Shown here: positions 1 through 12,500 of the stretch, one piece after another | How the letters are laid out: each line of letters opens with the position of its first letter | Numbering within the stretch: the stretch's first letter is position 1 | Assembly (NCBI GenBank): GCA_036898135.1 | Contig: CM072517.1 | Location: 62,179,631-62,243,630 of the forward strand | DNA from: Oncomelania hupensis | Lineage: Eukaryota; Mollusca; Gastropoda; Littorinimorpha; Pomatiopsidae | Reading direction: 5' to 3' | DNA: 64,000 bases | Program-made: the position numbers and the translations under genes | The notes under the pieces: generated by a model | Told to the model about the DNA's origin: nothing | What the model saw: the letters and a program-made list of their open reading frames with translations, nothing else | The model's database searches: none

Positions 1-184
1 TATATGCAGAAATATTACACACATCCCTATATACACAACATGGTGAATAAGATGTATGTATTGTTAGGTATACCCATTGTATAACTGTAAGTTCTTCGCT
101 GTTGTGCATTTATTTTTATGTATATATATAGCAAACATTTTATTGTCCACAACATTGTTCTTGCGCAACAAATTATTCACAGTC

Positions 185-294
185 AAGACTAAAGCCTAAG
201 CTATCCAGTGTTCTGCCTTAAAGTAAGGAAAGCAGCAATTAGAATGCGTCCAGAATACAACCGTGGTGATGAAAATTCTTGCTACTGTGCATAA
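185..294 (+). pseudogene. degenerate upstream copy of delta-catenin exon 1 region
   Basis: This stretch resembles 355-450 at an offset of about 171-176 bases. It shares a ctatcc element, a pyrimidine-rich tract with an acceptor-like AG, 'aaggaaagca', and the block cagaatacaac. An ATG at 244 opens a 16-codon frame reading MRPEYNRGDENSCYCA before TAA at 292, against [16 protein letters not shown] in the intact exon. It looks like a tandem duplication that has decayed. A short alternative first exon cannot be excluded. Confidence 0.5.
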
Positions 295-394
295 ATGATT
301 TACCTGAATGTGCGAATGCAACAATGTAACGTACACAATAAATCATTGACAAACAGAGACTAACATCTAAACTATCCAGACTTCTGTCATACAG

Positions 395-575
395 TGAGGA
401 AAGCAACACGATGGACTACATGCATCCAGAATACAACCACAGTGGACAGGACTCCTTCTACTCACCCCAGGCAGCCTACAGCGGAGGAGGGGGTGGAGTT
501 AACTACGCCAACACCTCCTTTGACCGGGGCTCCCACGCTTCCTTGCAGAGTGGTGGAAGCAACCGCCCTAGACAG
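395..575 (+). CDS. CTNND: delta-catenin exon 1 (first visible exon)
   Basis: The frame from ATG 411 encodes [16 protein letters not shown] and then Tyr/Gly/Ser-rich residues, ending at CAG|gtaata in phase 0. In-frame sequence is open upstream as far as a TAA at 339. An acceptor-like 'cttctgtcatacag' ends at 394. The exon could therefore begin at 395 as an internal exon (adding EESNT before the methionine), or the ATG could be the start. The region to the left looks intronic, with no obvious promoter. Confidence 0.75.
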
Positions 576-3500
576 GTAATAATACAATACAATATAATAT
601 AACTTATATATGTAGCCGGGCTGGGCTACAAAGGATTTTCTATCATTACGATACTTAGGCCTCACTCTGTTCTCTGTTATGTTTAAACTAGCTGTATGAA
701 ATAATGTGATATATACTTGTCAGATCCCTTAAAGCAAATAATCGTTAGACGCAACGTTAAATTCTCTAGTAGAATATATAAACTTTATTTGTGATTTATG
801 TAGCAATTTTAAAGGAGAGCGTTATGTTTAAAATAGCGCGAAGCCTATCACATTGATAAAGACACAGCGCTGTTGTAATGCTAAGCACATTCCCCTATTC
901 GCTATTGTGACGTGGGACTTTAATTTACTTAAATGAAATGAATGAATGAAATGCTAAGCAGCAGCTTAGGTTTACTGCTAACCGGCCGCCTCAGCCCTTC
1001 CCGCCTTGTATATTAACACATGATAAGAACATAATTGTCGATGATGGCGATAGCAAGGATTTTCCACTGTAACACCTTAAGTGTGATATTTTTCGATGCC
1101 TTAGATAGTTCATTCTCTAATAGTATATACTTAAATTAAATATTAGTTTTATAGGGACATACATCGAAAGAGAAACAGAGGAAAAGTTGTAAGAAGAGGA
1201 TAGATGTAAATATTGTTGTTATTGTGTTAAGTGATAGCTAATTTAGTCCGTCTTAGTCGGAACCCATAATAGTAACCATTTATCAGCTAGTTTAAACATA
1301 ACAGAGAACAGAGTGAGGCCTAAGTATCGTAATGATCAGAAATTCTTTGTAGCCCAGCCCGGCTACATTGTCTGATGTTCATCACATACAGAAATTTGTC
1401 TTTGGCTCATCTTCCGCAAGAAGCATGCAATATATCCATTTTATATACACAACTAGCAGAGACACATTCATTTCTAATGACACAGCAGCAACCTTAAATT
1501 CCAATCAAATACAGACATTCACAATCTAAACCCCACATCATTAATAACTAATAATTTTACATTCATGCAGAAAAAGCACACGCACACACAACCACACACA
1601 AAATAATCTAATGACAGCACAAGTTAAGTGTTGTCTTAAACTATACATATCACGGCCTAAACATGATTATAATGGCAGTGCTTAAAAGGTAGAGGCATGA
1701 CTAGAACATTCTACATTTACCTGTACATAGACAGTCAACAATCAATTACATAATACAATGCAGTAACAACATTCTTAAAACGTACAACTGAGCAGGTTGT
1801 GCCTGTACGTGTGTGTTCATAATAATAATGGATGATCTACATGCCTTATTATGAAATCCGAGTCCAAAGCACAGGTGTCCTGTAACCAACATACACGCTC
1901 ACATGTTACAGACATCCCTATACATAAACAACAAACACACATTCATCACTCAAACGTCCAGTGTACAGTTAAGCCACTATTTACATGTACATACGCGTGG
2001 GTGTAAATCTCTTGAACTTGTTTTATGGTTTGATTTCTTAAACTGCTTATGCGCAGTCTTTTTAACATGCATAATGACTTCTGATTTATGGATGGAAAAG
2101 GGAAGAACGCCCCTCGCATTGAGTCCAAACATGCCTAGTTATTTGAACAATACCATTGTGGATTACCTTTTATGGTAGCTAGCTTGCAGCTAAGCTAGTG
2201 TTGCAAAGGGCACAGATGGGGTTAATGCATTGTCCTTTACTATTTAGTTAGTTTTTAGGAATATGCACCAAACACTCTTTAGATGTCTCTCATAGACCAC
2301 TTTAAACCCATTTTGGAGGGTTGAAGATGGGAACCGGGTCCTAGGTAAACATTTTTAAACTACATTTTGACCGTTTTGTTTTTGATGTTTTTTTTGGCAG
2401 GCAGCAAGAGGCGACCCAGGCGGAGGTAACTACATGTACAGCGGCGCCCCGCACCCTGATGACGTTCGCCGATCCCCCATGCCAAGGTCGGGTTCTCCCC
2501 CTCCCATGGCCCCCTACTCTGAGCGCGACCCTCCGTATCACAACCTCCCCCCATACAGGGAGGGGCAGGCTTCTGACCCATACGCTAGGTTCCCCCGACA
2601 CGAAGACAGCTTTGGGTCCAGGTACTGGCAGTGGCAGTAACAACTATTAACTCCCTTCCTGGGTTTGGTTTGGTCGTCCACCCCTTCCTTATCACACGCA
2701 CTGTCCAACACTTAACAGCTAACACTTTGTTGGTTTTTTTTCCCTCAAAACCTGTTTTCTGCATGGGTTGGATTTTCATCAAATTCTGCTCTCCTTCCCA
2801 CTATTGTCCAAATGAAGGCAACTGTCCTACAATATCCAACACCTTGGGGCTTTTCAATCCTTGCAATGTCAGGCATTCAGTAATACCAGTTGTCTATGTT
2901 TATGTATGTCTGCACCATCTTCGGCTTTCTGCTGTAAGAACCATACTCAAAGCCATTATTTCTGAATATACATTTGCTGATTTCATCTTGGTGGACAGCT
3001 TTATATTCTGTCAGATAAGACGTCTAAAATCTATATATATAGCTATATTTGGGGGTTGTGGTCAATACATTTTGCTACAATTCAAATTCTTTTCCCCTTT
3101 TGCTATCTATTTGCTTTTGTATAATTTCCCTGGCTTTGTTTCATTATTTTCTTTTTGTCCATAAAAATGTATTTGGAGATTGGTAGGTCTTTAGTTTATA
3201 AGGGCGTTTGTGATGAAGGGTAAAGCTATTTACGAAAGTATAGGCATAAGGATTAGCCTCATTGCCTAATTGTCTCTCTTCCTGTCTGCCATCTTTTTCT
3301 TATTCTCAGATTTTATTTAGATTAGTTTTTTTTTTAAAGATGAAATCCCATAATTTTTTTTTTTTTTTAAATTAGAGTTAACACCATCACAAGTCAGAAC
3401 TGATAAAATTAAGGATGTTTTCACAGTGTACTTTATTTATATGTAACTGTGCGCAAGCACCGTCATCCTATGTAACTATTTGTGTTCTTCACTACATATT

Positions 3501-6500
3501 TACTAACTGATTATTATACTAACAACACAACTGTTGGGTGAGTTGACTGTATTTTGACTGTGACTGATCTCCCATTTTAGAGTGTATTTTGACTGACTGA
3601 TCTCCCCTACACCTCCCCTCACCCCTCTCTCTCCCCATTTTGTGCCTAACACTACAATTCCATTTTTTTTCCTAACTGCATGGTCTATTTCTCCCTTTGA
3701 TTATTTCAACCCTTGTACTAGCGACTGGTGTGTCTTCCGCTCCTAACAGTAGGCCTGCTACTACAGAGTGGTTGAAAAGTAACTCCCTATCCACCATGGC
3801 TGATAGCTTGTGTAACTGGTGCTGCATTTGCATCAACCACAATGCTGTGTGGTCTTTACAGTGGTAGAATTGTGTTTGCTGATCTCTAATAGGCATTATC
3901 CCTAAATAAACCGAAAGTAGAGTTGCTTCCCCTGAAAAGCGGTACAAAATACATGTTGACAGTATGCCTAAATAAACCGAAAGTACGTCAATGAGAGTTG
4001 CTTCCCCTGAAAAGCGGTACAAAATACATGTTGACAGCTATTTAGGAAGTACTATTCCATCTCACCGTGACGAGAGCAACTCACGATGGCCCATCACATC
4101 ACACTGTGAGAGCGAGCTGTTAAATGTGGTATTTATCAATAGACCGATTCAGCCCCCGATGCTTGAATCTTGATAAGTGGAACTTGAATTCGTTTATCTA
4201 CGCAGCCTGTTCACTCAGCAACAAGGCAGGAGTCGTCGTATAGAGTTTTCCAGCTTTATTCAGCAAACAACAACTGCATACAAGATCGTTTTCCGAAAAT
4301 CACCTCATAGATTATCATCAAAAATCATGATAAATCTCTCTTATACAAGCAGTATAACGTGTTACTTGTATAGTCTCTCTGCAATCGAGAAAAAGTTCGA
4401 ACATTCCAGCATGACGCAATAACACACAAATCAAAATAAAACTCGTCACCGGAATTATGCACTGTCTTACGTCACATACGTGTTTAGGAATCTAGATGAT
4501 TCGACACATTTTTACTGGGAAGTTTCTGTGATAATAAACAAGTAATTCCAGAAAATTCTCAGCGATATCGACCGACGAAAATTCTAAACATTATACAAAG
4601 CTTCTTCTAGCAACAATGCAAACTCAGATCAATGGTAAATATGCTCTATTATTGCATGCCTTGCAAAACAAAATGATCGGACCTATCGTGCGCGTCTCAA
4701 ACATAACACGAGCTCAGGGGACCTAAGACTTGAGTGTCAGGCTACAGGCCATTACGTGCTGCTCTTGTCCCTATAGGATGAAATCGTAGACCAGCCATTT
4801 AATCCTACCCCTATAAAGATCACAGTGTAGTGAGTTTCAAGCAAATGCAGTGCTCTTTACTAAAGTAATAAGCAGTTTTCAATAATGCAGTTACTTGTTA
4901 ACCACTCCATACTGTTGCTAAGAAAGAATGGTGAGGAAGATGGTACAAAGTTTTACTGGTGTGGTTCTCTTTATTTTGATATCTCAATTCAATATAAAAC
5001 AAATTATACACAATGAAAAAAAAAGGGGGGTAGTTGTACTTTTAACTGTGAGAGTAACATTAATTGATAATAGATTGTAGTTAAAAGTCAAAGATGTATT
5101 TAATTGGTATTTGCTTGGTCTGATTTCTGTTGGCAACAAGTAGGCATATGTGTGATAACGATGTCCAACAGAAAAGTCGAGACAGAGGGCTGAAGGTTAA
5201 AAGTGGTAAAACACAGCGGATTAAAGGTTTTCTATGCAGGCATTTGGCTAAAAAAAAAATCTTCTTCAGACGTTACAAGCCAAATCTAAACAATATATTT
5301 CAAAAGCTTTGGAGTTTGAGTTAACTGAATTATGACATGAGGAAGACAACCATGACAGAATGTCTGTTGAATAGCCTTTGATGTTAACTCAATGCGTTCA
5401 GTATTTCTTTCATCAGGGACGACTACCCAGGCAGTCGAAACAGCTACAACAACCCTCCAGGGGGTCAAGGCTACAACGACAACTATGCCGACGACCCTTA
5501 CACTTCTGGTTCATACCGGGACCTGCCCCAGCAGGGTGGAGGGTACCCTGACGAATACCCGGATGACAGAGACCTTCCTCCGGGCGGTGGTCAGCCTTAT
5601 GATGACAGCTACCGCCAGTCCCCCTATCTGCAACAAGACTATCCTCCCCCTAATGGCCGGCTAGATGACGACCGCTACAGCGACCGGCACAATGATTCCC
5701 TGCCCCCTCGCCACGACGACTCATTCCAAGGCCAGCCTGCTCACTACAACCAGGGCTCTTTTGATCAGGAGAGGTACCCTGACACTGCTCCCAGGCAGAG
5801 AGGCAGTTACGACGGTGTCAACGCTGACCCCAGGCAGAGAGGCAGTTATGATGGTGTCAACGCTGACCCCAGGCAGAGAGGCAGTTACGACGGTGTCAAC
5901 GCTGACCCCAGGCAGAGAGGCAGTTATGATGGGGTCAACACTGAACCCCGCTACCGCAGTAGCTATGATGAAGGCCCAGCTCAGGGTTACCCTGCAGAGG
6001 GCGACCCCCGTTACCGCGGCAGCTATGACCATGAGGACCCCCAAAGACAGTACGTTGGTCCTCCCTCTGAGGACAACGCCCCTCCACAGTACCAGAATGA
6101 CTATGACCCCAGAGGTCCCGAAGATTATGACCCCAGGGCTCTAGGTCAAGGCTACAATGGTGGCCCTTCCGCTGAGGAGAATGACCTTGACCCTCGCTAC
6201 AGAGGCAGCTACCAGGATGGTGGACCCCCACCCCATGACATCTACAATGATTCTCACCATGGACTTCCGGCCGTGCAGCGTGACCCCTTCGCTGAGGATC
6301 CCTTCAGGGACCAGCGCAGCCACGACGGGTCATTCCGGGATGACCCCTACCACCAAGGGCCACCACCTAGGGAAGACCCCTACAAACGAGGCGCGTCGCC
6401 CTACAACCAGGAGCCTGTAGGAGGTAGTGATTTTTACGGAGGCCCTTATTATGGTGAATATAGTTTTACATCCCATCAGGTGCCTGTGCATGGTTAGGGA

Positions 6501-9500
6501 GCCAATGTAGAGATCTCCCTACTCTTGTGTCCACTAAGTGTTGTACCCACTAAGGCTGGTATTTATCACCTTTATCTACTATACTTTCATATTATGTCTT
6601 CTCACACTTGTTTTTCTGGCATTTCTGCCATAATTCACCTTGCTTGTTGATTTCTAATAACATATGTAGTGTTCTAGCTGTTTGCTGACAGACACTTCCA
6701 TCACTATTTTCTGCCCAGTTACATCTGTAATTTTGCTGGGACAAAACCTAGTCTACAAAATCATGTTGATTGCTTTACATCATAACATTCTGGCCTCAGA
6801 AATATTTGACCTCATAGTTTAAATAAACCAAATAATGGATCCTGCCTGGGATCATGGATTTTGAAAAAAAAAAAACAACAGTTGCCAGAGTATGTGCTAG
6901 ACTTCCACATGTGCACATGCATCAGAGTTTAATTTATTGGCTGCACGAGCAAGGATGCATTACTTGGTTAGGGTCACAAGAGAGTGCAACAAAAATAAAC
7001 CAGACACATGGAGTCTCTCACTCTCTGGTTTTTTAAGAGTATATTACTATTAGATTTAGGTTTTTCATCATGACACTAACCACTGTCCTTTCCTGTTGTA
7101 TGTTTTAACAAAGCAGCCGCCCAATAATTGTAACAAAGTATTGACACTAACCTGCTGCAGTGTGAAATTTCCTAGCAAATAACTTGGTACATATAACTCA
7201 ATGCATGAGTGTACATTTGTGACGTGCAGTTGACGTAATAAACTTTTTTCAACTAATCCACACCCACACGTGAATGTTGATGCATGAAGTCAGGCATCCA
7301 TGTAGACATATATACATAGACCTTCGTGTGAGCACACAACTACATTATGCCACACACACGTGCACAAAGCACATAATTAGGTGCACTCATATGCATGTAT
7401 ACAATGTGTACCTATACAATGCACTAACAAAATTCAAGTATGACACTCAAACATTGTTCTACAAATATGTTGGGTTTTTTTCCTAACATTATGTGTTGCT
7501 TGTACTAAATCGTATATAAATATTTTCTGCATAACAGCACTTTAAATTTTGAATTTGATTTTTTTTTTTTAATTGGTGCTTGAAATTTGAGTCCGAAGTT
7601 ATTTATTGATTTAGTTTGTTCATTCATTCACTCGTTCAAATTACGTTTGCATTTATTTGCACTGAGTTGCAAGAAATTACTTTTTTAAATTTTGTTTTAT
7701 AAATTGCGCAATTCTTTGTACTGCCAGTGAAAAAGTCCAGCTGCATAGCTGCATTCACAGTAATAGGTATACAATTAGTTCACAATTGCTTTTAAATATA
7801 CAATTATTTTACAATGGTTGTTAGGTATACAGTTAGTTCATAATTGCTTTTAGGTACACAGTTAGATCACAATTGCTTTTAAATATACAATTATTTCACA
7901 ATGGTTGTTAAGTATACAATTAGTTCACAATTGCTTTTAGGTGTACTGTTAGATCACAATTGCTTTTAAATATACAATTATTTCACAATGGTTGTTAAGT
8001 ATACAATTAGTTCACAATTACTTTTAGGTATACAGTTATATCACAATTGCTTTTAAATATACAATTATAATTACTTCACAATGGTTGTTAGGTATGCAAT
8101 TAGTTCACAATTGCGTTTAACTTTAAGCAAATTAGTTCCCTATTGCTTTTAGATATACAATTAGATCACCATTTCTTTTAGGTATACAATTAGATCACAC
8201 TGGCTTTTAGGTATACAGTTAGATCACAGTGGCTTTTAGGTATACAATAGATCACAATGGCTTTTTTGTTTTAGTTTTAGGTATGCAGTTAGATCACTAT
8301 GGCTTTTAGGTATACAGTTAGATCACAATGGCTTTTAGGTATACAGTTAGATCACACTGGCTTTTAGGTATACAGTTAGATCACAATGGCTTTTAGGTAT
8401 ACAGTTAGATCACACTGGCTTTTAGGTATACAGTTAGATCACACTGGCTTTTAGGTATACAGTTAGATCACACTGGCTTTTAGGTATACAGTTAGATCAC
8501 AATGGCTTTTAGGTATACAGTTAGATCACACTGGCGTTTAGGTATACAGTTAGATCACACTGGCTTTTAGGTATACAATTAGATCACAATGGCTTTTAGG
8601 TATACAATTAGATCACAATGGCTTTTACTGTTTTAGGTATACAATTAGATCACAATGGCTTTTAGGTATACAATTAGATCACAATGGCTTTTAGGTATGC
8701 AGTTAGATCACTATGGCTTTTAGGTATACAGTTAGATCGCAATGGCTTTTAGGTATACAGTTAGATCACAATGGCTTTTAGGTATACAATTAGATCACAA
8801 TGGCTTTTACTGTTTTAGGTATACAATTAGATCACAATGGCTTTTAGGTATACAATTAGATCACAATGGCTTTTAGGTATACAATTAGATCACAATGGCT
8901 TTTAGGTATACAATTAGATCACAATGGCTTTTAGGTATACAATTAGTTTACAATGTTGCTTTTATTGTTGGTAGTGTTTAATATATAGCATTAATCTAGA
9001 TAGTAAGTAATCAATAGGAATTTTTTTTTTTAAATATTATTTCTTATGTGAAGATATCACAGCTGTTTAGCTTAGGCAATTAGTCTGTTTTCCCTCATTC
9101 AAAAGGAAAAAGTTTAATGTCTCAGCTAAATTTGGATTAAAATTACCACAACTAATTTAATTTAATTGAGAATTTAGTTTTGAAACTGTACTTCCTACTC
9201 AGACATCTTTATTTAGAGTCCACATTTTTAAATAGTCCTTGAGACTTACTGAAGAACTCCGCTCACTCCAAAATAAGAATTGTTTACTTATGAAGGTGTA
9301 TAATATATGTTAAAATTTGCAGAATCTCGACCAGCAGATCCTAATGGTCCTGGGTATGATGATTACCCAGACGGCCGGCAGTACCCTGATGATGACCCAC
9401 GCTATTACCCAGAGGAGGAGATGATCCAGAGAATGGAGGATACCAGCTTGAGAGCACCCCCGCCTGATCCCTACGCCACTGACAGAAGAACACCCTCCAT

Positions 9501-12500
9501 CGATAGCAGACCACCAGGTCAGTGATGGTAATTGTTGAGTACCGCGAATAGAGGTGTCTCACACTTTTCCTATTTTATGTCCCCGGATACTTACAGAGGA
9601 TTCTTGCATCCATTGTCGTCAAAATGGGCATCCCCCCTTGTTGGGTGTGCTGGGGGTTTCAGTATAAATAGTATCCCCACTTTCTGGAAATTTAGTGCTT
9701 TAAATTCCCACTGTCGCTGTATTTCTCCTTTGTTTTTTCTCATTCCTACTCTGTTCTATAAATCTTCTATATTGTCTTCTTCTCTAAACCAGTCACCTAC
9801 CTTTTTTCTTGAAAACTCTTCTGGAACAAAACTCCTCATTTGTGTGTGAGGTCTGTTGGATCAGCTTGGAAATATTGTACGCTTTCTGCCAAATGGTCAC
9901 TAGGGCTTCCTATGATGTTATTATTTGGCAATGTAGGCATTTTATATGTATGTGTTTTGTTTATATTTTATAATGATGTTTATATTCTATTTTGTTTTTG
10001 TAAATGGGGGTTTGATAAATTAGAGTATAGCCTCTGCGTGGGATGTCTTTATTGTAAAATGACCGGCTGGTGGAGTGTTTCAGTGCTACCACTAGGGTTG
10101 TTTCGGCAAATCTTTTATGCGGATCAGGGGCGAGTCCTATTTCAGCGAAGTTGTGGTCTTGATTTTGTGGTCCTGATTCGGCTATACTGGTCTGATTTGG
10201 CTCGGAAGAGTCCGCTGGACCTAAAGCAATAATCATGTAATGTAATGTCAAAATGGGCATCCGTGATAAAAAGAATGCTTATATATAGATGTATGTTTTG
10301 CAATCAAAACCAGCCTTATTAGGTTCGTCTTTCTCCCAGCAGTTGTGGATAGTTCATTGCTTTGTTTCATCAGCGTATTGAACTTTCTGATTGGACACTT
10401 TTTTTTTTTTTTAAAGGACAATTGGGTTTATTTAGACTTTGTAGGTAAAAGTCGTTATTATATTTGGTGCATATTATACGGATGACTATGTGAGGCTGGA
10501 TGATAATATATTCAGTGCTTTAGCTAATTGCATTTTTATTACACCATGGTTATTTCACGTTACAAAATGTTGGCACAATTTCTGTGGTCCCTGTGCAGTG
10601 GGTGGTTACATGAGAGCGCCAGACCTCCAGGAAGTGATCGACTACTTGAGCTTTGATGACGACAGTGTCAAAGCTAATGCTGCTGCTTATCTCCAACATC
10701 TGTCTTTCAATGATGACGGCATTAAAGCGAAGACCAGGTTAGGGTGGTTGTTGGTTGTTTTTTGTTTGCTCGTTTTCTTTTTTGTTTGTTTGTTGTTATT
10801 TTTGTGTGTGATTTGATTTGTTTTTGTTCTTTTTTTTTTTTTTTTTTTTTTGGAAAAGGGGGGGGGGGGGGGAAGAAAGGGTAGGGGGCGGGGGTCCACT
10901 CACTTGGGTGCATAACTGCCAAATCGTCATCCTTTTCCTTTTGCTCAGGACTAAAAAAAAACAACAAATTTTTGAACTGTGTCTTTTCTTAAATCCCATC
11001 CTAAACTTTTTCTTTGTCAAATTCTTAAAACACAGTCATAGTCGTTGTGTGTGTGTTCTCTATTTATATTTCATGTTTTGCTTTCACTGTATTGTTTTGC
11101 TTTGCAGTAAAGCGCTATGAGCTCTAGTGAGGAAATGCGCTGTACAAATGTTTATTATTATTATTTTTATTATTATTATTACTTTAAGTCTATGACCTCA
11201 CTACGTTTGTTCTTGTACTTGGTCAAACTTTGGTCACCTTTAAAAAAAACATAAACAAATAGCCTGACAGATGCATTTAATGGGAACACGTATTTTTACC
11301 AGCCTGTCACTTGACAGACTGATCCAGTTTTTTGACTCGCCTGCAATATGAGTCTGCGTACTCATCGCTCACCCACAACAAAACATCTGTGTGAGATGAG
11401 TCCTAAATAGTCCAAAACTGCTATTTAATTTTTAATGTGTTGCTGTTGCAACTTGCTTTAATATGCTTTGTGTGCAGGGGACTGAATGGCATACGTCCGC
11501 TGATCGGCTTGCTGAATCATGAGTTGGTGGAAGTTCACAAAAATGCTTGTGGTGCTCTTCAGAACCTCTCCTTTGGCAAGGCTAATGATGAAAACAAGGT
11601 ATAGCTTTTGTCTTCCCTGGGAAACTACCGTCTATCCTATCCTCACTGTCTGTACCCACAAGGTTTTTAATACTACTGCATCTTTGTCTGTTGGTTTTCG
11701 TTTTTAGTTTTGCATGGCTGGAAATAACTTTTCCAATTTAAACTTTTGGACGAATAAAATGTCTTTATATGTTTTATGTTGTTCTGACATGTCCACCAAG
11801 CTGTGGTCCTGATTCGGCTCTTTGCAGGCCGCTGGACCCTATAAACAATGAATAACTAACTAACTAATTAATTTGTTTGTGTGTGCAGAAAGCGATCAAG
11901 AACGAGGGAGGCATTCCAGAGCTGATCCGACTGCTGAGAAAGACAGATCAAGAAGACGTCATGGATTCCGTCACAGGCATCTTATGGAACTTGTCTTCTT
12001 GTGAGGTAAGAAGCTAGCAGATTATACAATGTGTTGTGAGTCAAACAGTTTATGCTTGGATGAGCGATGTTCATGGGTGAATGGATAAACTGGCTCTCTT
12101 GAGAACTGGAGTAAGTAGAGCAGTTAGTGAGAGAAGAGCTAGGCACTGTCATCAAAATGCTGGCCTTCATTAAAGAGAAGTCCTTAATGCCTCTTATCGC
12201 CTATACTGAAAGTGGCAAAAAAATGTTTACTTTTATTGTTTTACCTTCGTTACATTATCTAAGACTTTGAATTTTGGTGTTGATAACGCAGGATTTGAAG
12301 CCTGCCATTCTGGAGGACGGCCTGACAGTGTTGGTGAATGTGGTAGTGTTACCGTACTCTGGCTGGAGCTCTATCAACTCCCAGCCCTCTCAGAGACCAT
12401 GGACCACAGTCTTCAAAAACACTACTGGCATTCTCAGGTAGGGAGATAACCCTATTCTTGAGCACAAACACAAATCTGAAGTGGTAATGTCTGTCTCAAA

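Noticed and set aside
2631..3164. 177-codon open frame in intron 2
   Set aside because: Low-complexity Phe/Leu/Ile-rich translation of T-rich intron after a good donor at 2622. It does not fit the splice structure.
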